DNA of 64,000 nt from Bradyrhizobium sp. WSM471 (GCF_000244915.1 NZ_CM001442.1:6014001-6078000); one strand, 5' to 3'. Numbered from the stretch's first letter, positions 9,725-18,472 are shown. The notes: generated from the sequence alone by a model not told the origin. A program made the numbers and translations.

Positions 9725-11035
9725 ATGCCGACTTCACGCAGGCAGCTGCTGAAGAGCTCGGCGGTTGCCGCCGCCGCACTCAGCCTCGATTGGACACGGG
9801 CCCAGGCGCAAGCCGAGAATTTGCGCATCGGCCTGATCTACGACCTCACCGGTCCGTTCGCCGCCGGCGGCTCGGTCGCCTCCTCGGTCGGCGCGCAGAT
9901 CGCCATCGACCTCGTCAACGAAAAGGGCGGCATCGGCGGCAAGACCAAGATCGTGCCGGTCGCGGCGGACTCGCAGAGCAAGGCGGACGTGGCGATCAAC
10001 GAGGCCGAGCGGCTGATCAGCCAAGAGAAGATCGACATCATCAACGGCGTCTATTCCAGCGCGCATGCGGTGCCGATGGCGGCGAAGGTCGAGCAGCAGA
10101 AGAAGATCCTCTGGATCACGACCGCGGTCTCGACCGCCGTGTTCAAGGACAAGAACCTGCAATATGTGTTTCGCGCGCAGATCCATTCCGATCAGTACGG
10201 CCAGGCGTTCGCGGGCTTCGTCGCCGAGCACGCGCAGGGCAAGCTCGGCATGGACCCGAAGGACGTCAAGGTTGCGCTGATCCACGAGGACGGCCCTTAT
10301 GGGGTCGGCGTCGCGGCGGCGGACGAGGCCTATGCCAAGCAGGCGGGCATCCAGGTGGTGATGCGCGAAGGCTATTCGGCTTCCGCGCCCGATCTCTCGG
10401 TGCTTGTGACCAAGCTCAAGCGCGCCAAGGTCGATGTGATCTCGCATGCCGGCTACAACCCCGACATCACCCTGTTCCTGCGTCAGGCCCGCGAGAGCGG
10501 CCTGCGCTTCAAGATGCTGTTCGGCGCGGGCGCCGGCTACAGCCAGCTCGACAAGCTGCGCGCGACCTTCGGCCCCGACATCGATAATTTCTGCAACATC
10601 GATCCGGTGCCGGCGCAACTGCTCGATCCGGCGAAGCTCGCGCCGGGCATCGGCGATCTCACGAAGACCATGGTCTCGCGCTATCAAGCCAAGACCAGCG
10701 CCACCGACGTGCCGCCGCATTGCTCGATGGGTTTCAACCAGACCTGGATCCTGCTCAACAACGTGCTGCCGGTCGCCAAGGAGAAGTACGGCAGCTTCGA
10801 GCCCGAGGCCATTCGCAAGGCCGCGCTCGACGTCGACATTCCCGCCGGCGGCACCATCCAGGGCTATGGCGTGAAATTCTTCCCGCCGGGCACGCCGATG
10901 TCCGGCCAGAACGAGCGCTCGACCCCAGTGGTGATGCAGAACGCCGGCGAGCACATCTCGGTGGTGTGGCCGACGAACATCCGGACGCGGGACCCGGTGT
11001 TTCCGCTACCGAAGGGATCGACCTACGGGACGTGA
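9725..11035 (+). CDS. Orphan HAAT-type substrate-binding protein
   Basis: Binding protein of 436 residues with no permease or ATPase gene beside it. ATG 9725 follows GAGGGAGGA. The N-terminus MPTSRRQLLKSSAVAAAALS has a twin-arginine-like SRRQLLK followed by a hydrophobic stretch, so export may use Tat. The mature part starts ENLRIGLIYDLTGPFAAGGS. It resembles the binding protein at 41500-42822 in many segments (both have the block DVISHAGYNPDITL or DVIFHTGYNPDITL and a LVTKLKRAK motif) much more than the pair at 971/5643. It may therefore deliver ligand to the transporter encoded at 38082-41468 or one elsewhere. The substrate is unknown. Confidence 0.85.
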   Translation: MPTSRRQLLKSSAVAAAALSLDWTRAQAQAENLRIGLIYDLTGPFAAGGSVASSVGAQIAIDLVNEKGGIGGKTKIVPVAADSQSKADVAINEAERLISQEKIDIINGVYSSAHAVPMAAKVEQQKKILWITTAVSTAVFKDKNLQYVFRAQIHSDQYGQAFAGFVAEHAQGKLGMDPKDVKVALIHEDGPYGVGVAAADEAYAKQAGIQVVMREGYSASAPDLSVLVTKLKRAKVDVISHAGYNPDITLFLRQARESGLRFKMLFGAGAGYSQLDKLRATFGPDIDNFCNIDPVPAQLLDPAKLAPGIGDLTKTMVSRYQAKTSATDVPPHCSMGFNQTWILLNNVLPVAKEKYGSFEPEAIRKAALDVDIPAGGTIQGYGVKFFPPGTPMSGQNERSTPVVMQNAGEHISVVWPTNIRTRDPVFPLPKGSTYGT

Positions 11036-11076
11036 TGGCGGCGTGCCGAAATGGATTGTCCGCGTCGGCGCCATCT

Positions 11077-11227
11077 TCCCCTCTCCCCTTGCGGGAGAGG
11101 GTGGCTCGCCGCGAAGCGGCGAGACGGGTGAGGGGTTGTCTCCGCGAGCGATCCTCTCACATTTGCGTTCGCGGAGATAACCCCTCATCCGGCGCTTCGC
11201 GCCACCTTCTCCCGCAAGGGGAGAAGG
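11077..11227. repeat. Palindromic intergenic repeat (CTCTCCCC/GGGGAGA family)
   Basis: The outer arms CCTCTCCCCTTGCGGGAGAG... and ...CTTCTCCCGCAAGGGGAGAAG are near-perfect inverted copies, with inner inverted parts around GGGTGAGGGG/CCCCTCATCC. The whole 150-bp element can fold into one long hairpin between convergent genes. Related elements occur here at 30612-30649, 32514-32553 and 55740-55860. Confidence 0.75.
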
Positions 11228-11270
11228 ATTGGCACCGCGGCTGCGGCTAGCTCAGCGAGTTCATCACCCC

Positions 11271-12440
11271 CTACAACACCACTCGCCGCCCCTCCTCCGC
11301 CGCCCAATAGCCGGCGTAGTTCACCTTGATCGTCTCATACGCCAGCGTCAGATCCGACAGCGGCTGCCGTCCGGTCGCGGCGCATTCCATGAAGTCCTGG
11401 ATCTCCTGGAGATAGCCGCGCGTCCACTCCTCCTCGAGGCAGACATATTGCCAGCCGGTTTTGCGGTCGACCTTCTCGGTGATGTAGACGGAGGCGAGCT
11501 TCTCCTCGGAGGTCTGGTAGCTCATCAGATGATTGTTCGGCGTGATGTTGGCGAACAGCGAGCCGCCTGACGTGTAGGTCTCGATCAGATTGCGCACGCC
11601 GCCCATAATCATGTCGCCGGAGAACACGGTGGCCTTGGTGCCGTCCGAAAACGTCGCGGTCAGCGTGCCCCAATCCTCGACGTCAACCGGATTGGCCTTG
11701 ATATAGGTGCGCTCCTCCGGCTTGAGGACGGCCGTGACGTTGCCGACATCGCCGCTGACGCTGGCGACGCGGATGGTCTCGCCGCGCGCCTTGGCCTCGA
11801 CCTGCTTGAGATACAGCACGGCGGAGAGCGGATGGCAGCCCATCCGGATCAGCGAGCCGCCGCCGGTCATCGCCCATTGCGCGGCATGGGCCGCGTGCGA
11901 GCCGGAATGGCTCTCCTCGCCCTTCATGAACAGGATTTTGTCCTTGGTCGCTCTGAGAATCTCCGCGGTCTTGGTCACGGCCGGTGCGTAGATCCAGTCC
12001 TCGGCATACATGAAGAGCTTTCCAGTGCGCTCGATCGCGGCACGCGTGGCGTCCATCTCCTCCAGCACGCGCTCATACATCAGCGCCTTCGGCACATGCT
12101 TGCCGATCGGCTGCCGGTCGCCGTGGCGGCCGAAATAGCCGGCGAAGGGCTTTTCGCAGATCACATGCTTGCCGGCCTGCATGGCGGCGACGATCATTCC
12201 CGCATGAAGATTGGGCGGCGTGCAGATGTCGATGACATCGAGCTCGCGGTCCGCGATCAGCTCGGCGAAGCTGCGATAGACCCGCGGGACCTGGTGGCGG
12301 GCAGCGAATTCGACGACGTGGTCGCCGCGCGCAGCCACTGCCGCGACTTCGACATCCACGCCGTAGACACGCCGGAACGCATACATATGCAGCTCCGACA
12401 CGAAGCCGCAGCCGACGAGTCCCACCCTGATCCTGGCCAT
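11271..12440 (-). CDS. Gfo/Idh/MocA family oxidoreductase
   Basis: NAD(P)-dependent dehydrogenase-like protein of 389 residues. N-terminal Rossmann fold: RVGLVGCGFVSELHM (residues 4-18), the GxGxxS-type nucleotide motif. The family lysine is present in CEKPFAGYFG (about residue 95), followed by the C-terminal alpha/beta substrate domain. Members oxidise or reduce sugars, inositols and related hydroxy compounds; the substrate is not indicated by neighbours. Monocistronic in appearance, convergent with the binding-protein gene across the palindromic repeat. The ATG at 12440 places the Rossmann motif at the very N-terminus as usual. Confidence 0.85.
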   Translation of the reverse strand: MARIRVGLVGCGFVSELHMYAFRRVYGVDVEVAAVAARGDHVVEFAARHQVPRVYRSFAELIADRELDVIDICTPPNLHAGMIVAAMQAGKHVICEKPFAGYFGRHGDRQPIGKHVPKALMYERVLEEMDATRAAIERTGKLFMYAEDWIYAPAVTKTAEILRATKDKILFMKGEESHSGSHAAHAAQWAMTGGGSLIRMGCHPLSAVLYLKQVEAKARGETIRVASVSGDVGNVTAVLKPEERTYIKANPVDVEDWGTLTATFSDGTKATVFSGDMIMGGVRNLIETYTSGGSLFANITPNNHLMSYQTSEEKLASVYITEKVDRKTGWQYVCLEEEWTRGYLQEIQDFMECAATGRQPLSDLTLAYETIKVNYAGYWAAEEGRRVVL

Positions 12441-12489
12441 AGCGCCCCCTGACCCATGCTGTGGGCGGCACTATAGCGCGCTGGGAGGT

Positions 12490-12813
12490 CTATTCCACCG
12501 AGACCCGCACCACGCCGGCACTCATCATGCCCAGCGCCTTGGCGGCCGGCACCGAGAGATCGACGATCCGACCGCGGATGAAGGGGCCGCGATCATTGAC
12601 GCGGCATTGAATCGAGCGGCTGCCGTAGGACACCCTCAGCACGCTTCCGAAGGGGCGCGTCCGGTGCGCGCAGGTCAGCTCGCCTTTCCCGGCTTTTCCG
12701 TATCCGTAATAGGAGGCAAGCCCGCTTTCGGCGTGTGCAAAGGAAACAGCAGAAAGCGAAAAAGTGGCAAGGCAAGAAACAAGGCAAGAAAATAGCGTGG
12801 TCTGCGCTCGCAC
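12490..12813 (-). CDS. Short RlpA-like double-psi beta-barrel protein
   Basis: Secreted protein of 107 residues. GTG 12813 is preferred: GGGAG lies seven bases upstream and the product opens into a signal peptide (VRAQTTLFSCLVSC, ending near FAHA). The rest is one double-psi beta-barrel: GLASYYGYGKAGKGE, AHRTRPFGSVLRV, CRVNDRGPFIRGRIVDLS. The His of AHRT and Asp of NDRGPF, the residues linked to lytic transglycosylase activity in RlpA, are present. There is no SPOR domain, so localisation to septal glycan as in E. coli RlpA is doubtful. Two cysteines (ELTCAH and SIQCRV) could form a disulphide. An upstream start at 12849 would add 12 residues without a good ribosome site. Confidence 0.75.
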   Translation of the reverse strand: MRAQTTLFSCLVSCLATFSLSAVSFAHAESGLASYYGYGKAGKGELTCAHRTRPFGSVLRVSYGSRSIQCRVNDRGPFIRGRIVDLSVPAAKALGMMSAGVVRVSVE

Positions 12814-12916
12814 GGCACCGCTCCCGGTTGGCCCTGCCCCGCGCAGCAACGTTTGTTAGTTCCGGTGAGTTCCTGAGCAGCCGCCGGGCCGCGCCCGGCG
12901 GTGCCATCACACATTG

Positions 12917-13762
12917 TTACTGTTTGTGAAAGACCAGCGTCCGGACCTCGATGCTTTCGCGCGGCGCCGCATCGGCCGGCGTCGTCGGATCGACGAACGC
13001 GGTGTGCGGCCCGAAGCGCGTGCGGCCATCGGTTGCGGAATCGTAGCACTTGAGCAGCAGCGCTTCGTCCGTCGTCATCTCGGGGAAATAGAACCAGCGA
13101 TGGTTCGGATTGTATTTCACCGAATACGTCTCGCCGCGACGGTTCGGATAGATCAGATCGGAGGCGACGAGATCGTCGGGCGCGACCGTCGTTCCGTCAG
13201 CCATCGCCAGCGGCGAGTCGCGCAACGGGCCGCGGATCGGCCGCCACAGATTGATCACCTGGACGCGGCCCTTCAGCAACTCATCGGCCTCATCGGGCAG
13301 ATGCTCGCGCACGCGGTTGGCGCCGGAGATGGCGGTCTGGTCGACGTGGACGCGCGTTGCCGGCTGACGCGGGCCAGCGTCGCGAATGTCCGTGGCGCCC
13401 TCGATCCGCCTGCGCACGGTATGGTCGAAGATGACAACGCGGTCGGCTTTCAGCGTTGCGCGCAGGAAGGCCTCGACGGCGGGATAGTAGACCGCCCTCA
13501 CCTCTTCGTCGTTGCTGAAGTCCTTGACCCGGGTTGGATGCCGCACCAGCGCAAAGCCTTCGCGGTCGAGCGAGAAATTCTGCGCGATCAGTCGTGCATC
13601 GAAGATCGGGACCTGATGCGGTTCCGGCAGCGACGTGCTTTTGGGCTCGCCAGGCGGCGGATCGAAGGCATAGGTGCGCGGCTTGCCGGAAACTGGCGCG
13701 AGATAGTTGAGTTCAGCGGTGACGAAGGGAAGCGATTCGATTTTTATTTCTTGCAGGCCCAT
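12917..13762 (-). CDS. CmcJ/NvfI-family Fe(II)/2-oxoglutarate-type oxygenase
   Basis: 281 residues from the ATG at 13762, which has GGGAG seven bases upstream. The protein matches the family of CmcJ and the fungal methylated-GA4-desaturase-like enzymes: an N-terminal LNYLAPVSGKPRTYAFD segment, a central RVHVDQT (HxD iron motif, near residue 140) and YNPNHRWFYFPEMTTDEALL towards the end. Family members hydroxylate or desaturate small acids in secondary metabolism; bacterial copies like this mostly have no known substrate. It stands alone between the RlpA-like gene and the catalase promoter, transcribed away from the latter. Confidence 0.75.
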   Translation of the reverse strand: MGLQEIKIESLPFVTAELNYLAPVSGKPRTYAFDPPPGEPKSTSLPEPHQVPIFDARLIAQNFSLDREGFALVRHPTRVKDFSNDEEVRAVYYPAVEAFLRATLKADRVVIFDHTVRRRIEGATDIRDAGPRQPATRVHVDQTAISGANRVREHLPDEADELLKGRVQVINLWRPIRGPLRDSPLAMADGTTVAPDDLVASDLIYPNRRGETYSVKYNPNHRWFYFPEMTTDEALLLKCYDSATDGRTRFGPHTAFVDPTTPADAAPRESIEVRTLVFHKQ

Positions 13763-13966
13763 GGCCAGTCTCCCGATGTGGTCGTCCGGATGATTTTTGC
13801 CGGGCGGGTGCGTGCTGCAAGGGAGTTGGTGCAAATAGCAATGCGAGTGTTGTCGTTAGCATGAAGCGCAGAACGAACGTTTCGCGGAATCCTCTCGGAT
13901 TGGAATGCGCTCTGTCCGCTTCACGGATGCTTGAGAGCCTTGTGAGATCTCGTGCCTCGGGCCGGC

Positions 13967-14038
13967 CTTAAGGAAAAGATCAGGACAACATAAGGAGCCC
14001 ATAAGGACTTCCGAGACGCCGCTGGCCTAGCATCGACC
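13967..14038 (+). promoter_or_regulatory. Promoter element A: four 11-bp-spaced direct repeats plus TAGCAT
   Basis: Pentamers TAAGG (13969), TCAGG (13980), TAAGG (13991) and TAAGG (14002) start exactly 11 bp apart. TAGCAT (14028-14033) begins 26 bp after the last and may be a -10. The same array with identical spacing lies at 18401-18472; aligned without gaps, 48 of 72 bases match by my count. The layout resembles PhoB/OmpR-class operators upstream of an activated promoter. It precedes the catalase-family gene (168-nt leader). The rest of the 439-bp gap 13763-14201 shows nothing else I can name. Confidence 0.75.
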
Positions 14039-14201
14039 GTGTGATCGCGTCGGTAACAGGATGCCTCATCCCGCGGTTGGTCCAGGCAATCACAACTCGC
14101 TCTCGGGTTGCCGATCCCGACCGGACGGGCTTACAGTGATTTGCCCTGCGGCCGTCGACGCTTGCAATGGGAAGGCGACCTTCGGGCTGGAGATCAGCGC
14201 C

Positions 14202-15296
14202 ATGTCAGCCGATCAGTATCTTCGTTACGATCCATCCGTCGAACACATCCGGCCGGAGGAAGCGGCGGCCGTCGAGGAAATCGTTGCTTCGATTTCGCGA
14301 ACGAGCGATCGCACTTTTCGCAAAGACAAGCACGGGACCCGGCAGCAGCACGCCAAGGGCGCCGGCTATCTCCGGGGCGAGCTGATCGTCTACGAGGATT
14401 TGCCGGATCATCTGCGCCAGGGCCTGTTCAAGCAGGCTGGCCACTTCCCGATCATCGTCCGCCTCTCCACCGCATTCAACAGGAGCGATCGCGTCCGCTC
14501 GCCACGGGGGTTTGCCATCAAGGTCCTGGGCGTGACCGGGCCCAAGGCGCTCGGCGACGACGATTCGACGAACCAGGATCTCCTACTCGTCAATCACCCC
14601 AGCTATTTCGCGGATGCGATGGCCTATATGCGCGCACAGCATAAGGTCGAGCACACCCTGTTCCTGCCTGATCTGGCGTACGGACCCATAGGCTTTTTCG
14701 CGCGCGTCCTGGTCGCCGCATCGGACAGAACAGGCATTCCGATCCCGATCGTCTTGAAGGCGCTCGGTGATGCCGGCAGCAACATTCTCGGAGAGACCTT
14801 TCACACGGAGGGAGCATTGCGGTTTGGCGATTATATCGCAAGGCTTCGCCTGGTGCCGAAGTCGGCGTCGGTTCGCCAACTCACCGGCCAGCCCTGCCAC
14901 GATGCCGATGATGCCGTGCTGAACAGCGTCGTTGCCTTCTTCAAGGACAATGCGGCCGAGTACGAATTATTTGCCCAGCTCTGCACCGACCTGGAGCGAA
15001 CACCGATCGAAGATGCCTCGATCGACTGGCCCGAAGACGTCGCGCCGCCGCAAGCACTCGGCAAGATCGCGCTTCCGCGCCAGACCGCCGACAGCCCCGC
15101 GCGTCGCGTCTATTCCGACGAGGTGCTTTCGTTCGATCCATGGCGATGTCTCGCCGCGCATCAGCCGCTCGGCTCGATCATGCGGTTGCGCAGGGATGCC
15201 TACCGGGCCTCCCGCACGCTGCGGCAGCAGCAAAATCACTTCAAGATCAAGCAAGCGCCCGGCGAACCGCGAGAGATCGCAGACCTGCCGGATTGA
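14202..15296 (+). CDS. Catalase-family heme protein (short, srpA-like fold)
   Basis: 364 residues; catalases are 480 or more. ATG 14202 has GGAG upstream. The catalase core is recognisable: QQHAKGAGYLRGELIVYEDL (distal heme His in HAKG, near residue 52), then IIVRLST, SPRGFAIKVLG and TNQDLLLVNHP (the Asn partner of the distal His). The C-terminal heme-Tyr motif RxFxYxDT of true catalases is not visible; YSDEVLSFDPWRC occupies about the right place. Such short proteins belong to catalase-related peroxidases or unknown heme enzymes. Controlled by element A upstream. The reading frame is open upstream to 14061 but without a usable ribosome site. Ends 5 bp from the convergent regulator gene. Confidence 0.8.
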   Translation: MSADQYLRYDPSVEHIRPEEAAAVEEIVASISRTSDRTFRKDKHGTRQQHAKGAGYLRGELIVYEDLPDHLRQGLFKQAGHFPIIVRLSTAFNRSDRVRSPRGFAIKVLGVTGPKALGDDDSTNQDLLLVNHPSYFADAMAYMRAQHKVEHTLFLPDLAYGPIGFFARVLVAASDRTGIPIPIVLKALGDAGSNILGETFHTEGALRFGDYIARLRLVPKSASVRQLTGQPCHDADDAVLNSVVAFFKDNAAEYELFAQLCTDLERTPIEDASIDWPEDVAPPQALGKIALPRQTADSPARRVYSDEVLSFDPWRCLAAHQPLGSIMRLRRDAYRASRTLRQQQNHFKIKQAPGEPREIADLPD

Positions 15297-15301
15297 GCCG
15301 A

Positions 15302-18300
15302 TCACCGTCCCTCATGATGGGGCCCGCTGTCCCGGCCTGCGTCGAAAAAGGACGCCGACCGCAGCGGATCGCCGGGATCAAGCGTCTCTGCCAGCGACGC
15401 AATCACTTGGCAGGAGCGGTCCCGCCACTTGGCAGCCCTTTGCGCTTGTCCGAGGCTTTCATAGAGCATCGCGGTCGTGCGATAAACCCGCCAGGCGGCA
15501 TGCGGCAACCTGGCACGACGGACGATCGAAATTGCCGCCGACAAATGCCCGCCGGCGAGTTGCGCATCCTGCTGCAGGATCGCAATTCTCGCCATGGTCT
15601 CGTAGCACAGCGCGAGAAACGGCCGGTCGGGTGCCGCGCTCGTCACCTCGTGAAACTGGCTGGCCGAACTCCGGGCAAGGTCCAGATCGCCGATCGCGAT
15701 CCAATAGTCGCAGCAAGTGAGCCAATAATGGGGGATGACCAGCGACTCCATCGGCACCCGGTCGACCTCCATCCGCCGCTCCATCGCATCGAGATGCTGC
15801 CGCGCCCGAGGCAGGTCGCCCATCCGGACATAAGCCCGCGCCAGCAGGTTCCTGCCGACGAAGAAGGTGAACGGATTGGCCTCGATCATCGGGCCGAGCG
15901 CATCCTCCGCACGCCGTGACGCGCTGCCATATTCCTCCGCCTCGGAATACAGCCATCCGATCGCGAGATGACACAGCGCGACGGCCTGCGGATTTGCATT
16001 CCGTTCCGAGATAGCCAACGCGGAGACGAGGTTTCGTTGCGCCTGGCCCCATTCACCGAGATAAATCTGGGCAAACGCCTCGACCGACTCATAGAGGACG
16101 AACAGATAGACATCACCGACCAGGCGGGCGAGCTCCTTTCCCCTGGTCGTCGCATCGCAGCAGGCGGGATAATTCGCGCGCAGGAACTCCAGCACCATCT
16201 CCATCGAGCAGCGCCGCAGCCGCATGCTCAGATCCTGCTCTCCGGTGATCAGTGCTGACGCACGCTCGGCAAGCTCCGCATTCTCGCGATCCCAGCCGCG
16301 GAGCATCAGCTTCAAATTGGCAAGGTTGCCCTGGACCAGAGCGCTGAACGCGGCGTCGTCGATCGCCCTGCTCTTGACAAGGGCCTGTTCCGCAACAGGC
16401 AGGCTCTGGCGTCGATCGACGTAAAGACAGAATCGGCTGAGATCGACCAGCGCGTTCACCTCTTCGCGCACGTGCCCGTTCTCCGCCGCGTGCGCGACGA
16501 CAGCGCTGAGATCCTGCAGGGAATTCAGGAAATCTCCACTGGCCCGCCAGGCCCAGGCGCGCTGAAGCAGCAACTTCAGACGTGTTGCCACCTGAAACTC
16601 CGGCGGCAGATGCGGCACCAGTTCCAAAGCGCGGGACAGGTAATTGGCGGCCTCGCGCGTGCTGAACCTTCGCGCCGAGCCCTCGGCCGCCGCGCCCAGA
16701 TAATGCATCGCTTTCGGGAAATCGCGGCCCAGTTCGAAGTGGCGCGCGACGACGGCGGCGATCTCCGCAGCCTGCGGCCCATACCCCTGCTCGAGCCCCG
16801 CCCCAAGCAGCGCATGGGTTTTCGTGCGGCGTGCCGGCGCGAGCCGCTGGTAGAGGATCTCCTGGTAAAGCGCGTGCTGGAACGCATAGCGACCGGAGAC
16901 ACCTCCGTTCGGCCACTCGGTCATGCCGGCAGCGACGATAATGCGATCGGTCCGTGCCAGGTCCTCGCACATCTGCTCGACATCCAGCACGGGACGGTCC
17001 AGCGCACCGGCGATGTGAAGCGCGGAAAACTCCGCTCCCGCCGCACTGGCGACCTCGAGCAGGCAGCGCTCGTCCACGGTGAGGTGATCGATCTGCTGCT
17101 TGATCATGCCTTCCAGATCGCGCGGCATGCTATCATGCGAGGCCGCGTCTTCGCTGACCAGCCGCCAGCCCAGTTCGTGCTCGACCAGCGCGCCCTGCGC
17201 CACGAGATGGTCGAGCAGAGACGACACGAACAGAGGATGGCCGCCGGTCCGCGCGAAGATGCGCTCGACCAGCTCTCTGGCAAAATCGGCCGAGTTGAAG
17301 CGCAGGGACAGATAGCGTTCGACGTCGATGCCGGTCAGTCGATCGAGCGCGAGCTCGGTGGCGTGTCCGTGAATCCGCAAGTCCTGGTGAACCGCGCGGA
17401 TGGGATGTCCGCCGACAGCGACTTCCATCGGCCGGTAGGTGGCCAGCACGAGGATAGAAGCCTTCCGATCCCGCCGCGCCAGCCGGGAGAGCACATCCAC
17501 GGTGGCAAAGTCGCTCCAATGCAGATCTTCCAGGATGATCACCCATGGTCGCGTGACGGCGAGATGTTCCATGAGATCGGCAAATTCGCGCAGCATGCGC
17601 TCCCGGGTTGCGCCAAAGACCTCATGCTGGAATGCGGCCCGGTCTGCTTCGCCGAGGAATCCGGGCATTTGCGCGAGCCACGTCGGCGCGTGCTCGCGGA
17701 TGGACGCCAGCAGCGATGCTCCATCGGTTCGACGGCAGCACTCGTTCAGCGCTCCGATCAGCGGAAGAAAGGCCTCATGGGTGCCGAACAGCTCGTTGCA
17801 GCTACAGTGCAGCACGCCCAGTCCCTGCTGGTTCATCCTGTCGAGCGTCATTTGCAAGAGGGTGGTCTTGCCGATCCCGGCCTCGCCGGTGATGAAGACG
17901 ACCTGACGCTGTCCGGTACGCGCGAGTTGCAACGCCTTGTCCAGCGTGTCGAGTGCCCCCGTGCGGCCGACTCTCCAGTGCCGGCGTCGATCGACAGCCT
18001 GCTCCGTGACGGACGCCGCCTCCTCTTCGGGCGCCCGCTCGATCGCAGGCAAGTCGGCGGTCGCGACCGGCGCAATGAAGCGATAGCCGCGCCGCGTGAC
18101 CGTCTCGATGTAATTGGGGGACTGCCTGTCGTCGCCGAGCACCGAGCGTAGCGCATTCACGGCAACGGCGAGGCTCGACTCGCTGACGTGCAGATCGGAC
18201 CAGACCGCGTCGAGCAACTCTTCCTTGGTGACGAGCTCACCGGGCCGACCGACGAGATAGCAAAGAACCTCGAACGGCTTCGGCGCCAGCGCGATCCGCT

Positions 18301-18400
18301 CCCCGCCTCGCCACAATAGCGCGTTGGCACGGTCGAGGCGGAATTCACCAAAGGCAAGCGCGTCTCTACGCACGGCTCCGACCCCCGGATGCTGCACCAT
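15302..18400 (-). CDS. Winged-helix / AAA ATPase / TPR transcriptional regulator
   Basis: Large cytoplasmic regulator of 1032 residues. Residues about 15-112 form an OmpR/PhoB-type winged helix (FGEFRLDRANALLWRGG ... ETVTRRGYRFIAPV). An STAND/AAA ATPase follows: Walker A ITGEAGIGKTTLL (about 170-182) and Walker B WVIILEDLHWSD (about 286-297). The C-terminal half (about 560-1000) is helical, TPR-like. There is no receiver domain, so input probably comes through ATP and the TPR region. It lies between two promoters carrying PhoB-like direct repeats; element B begins at the base next to its ATG. Start uncertain: ATG 18400 has no ribosome site, TTG 18421 neither, while GTG 18373 follows GGGGGTCGGAG and still keeps the whole winged helix. 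Confidence 0.85.
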   Translation of the reverse strand: MVQHPGVGAVRRDALAFGEFRLDRANALLWRGGERIALAPKPFEVLCYLVGRPGELVTKEELLDAVWSDLHVSESSLAVAVNALRSVLGDDRQSPNYIETVTRRGYRFIAPVATADLPAIERAPEEEAASVTEQAVDRRRHWRVGRTGALDTLDKALQLARTGQRQVVFITGEAGIGKTTLLQMTLDRMNQQGLGVLHCSCNELFGTHEAFLPLIGALNECCRRTDGASLLASIREHAPTWLAQMPGFLGEADRAAFQHEVFGATRERMLREFADLMEHLAVTRPWVIILEDLHWSDFATVDVLSRLARRDRKASILVLATYRPMEVAVGGHPIRAVHQDLRIHGHATELALDRLTGIDVERYLSLRFNSADFARELVERIFARTGGHPLFVSSLLDHLVAQGALVEHELGWRLVSEDAASHDSMPRDLEGMIKQQIDHLTVDERCLLEVASAAGAEFSALHIAGALDRPVLDVEQMCEDLARTDRIIVAAGMTEWPNGGVSGRYAFQHALYQEILYQRLAPARRTKTHALLGAGLEQGYGPQAAEIAAVVARHFELGRDFPKAMHYLGAAAEGSARRFSTREAANYLSRALELVPHLPPEFQVATRLKLLLQRAWAWRASGDFLNSLQDLSAVVAHAAENGHVREEVNALVDLSRFCLYVDRRQSLPVAEQALVKSRAIDDAAFSALVQGNLANLKLMLRGWDRENAELAERASALITGEQDLSMRLRRCSMEMVLEFLRANYPACCDATTRGKELARLVGDVYLFVLYESVEAFAQIYLGEWGQAQRNLVSALAISERNANPQAVALCHLAIGWLYSEAEEYGSASRRAEDALGPMIEANPFTFFVGRNLLARAYVRMGDLPRARQHLDAMERRMEVDRVPMESLVIPHYWLTCCDYWIAIGDLDLARSSASQFHEVTSAAPDRPFLALCYETMARIAILQQDAQLAGGHLSAAISIVRRARLPHAAWRVYRTTAMLYESLGQAQRAAKWRDRSCQVIASLAETLDPGDPLRSASFFDAGRDSGPHHEGR

Positions 18401-18472
18401 CTTAAGGGAAAGCTCAGCCAAATGTAAGGACGCGATAAAGACCTGCGCCCTGCGCCGGCACTAGCATTGGCC
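18401..18472 (+). promoter_or_regulatory. Promoter element B: same four-repeat array as element A
   Basis: TAAGG (18403), TCAGC (18414), TAAGG (18425) and TAAAG (18436) start exactly 11 bp apart, and TAGCAT (18462-18467) starts 26 bp after the last, the same geometry as 13967-14038. It points towards the two small membrane-protein genes (first ATG 18575). It also abuts the divergent regulator gene, so the same site could autoregulate that gene. Confidence 0.75.

Noticed and set aside
13981..14006. Element A as a Pho box proper
   Set aside because: The 11-bp spacing matches PhoB sites but the pentamer TAAGG does not match the Pho-box CTGTCAT core, and no phosphate gene is near; a different regulator is more likely.
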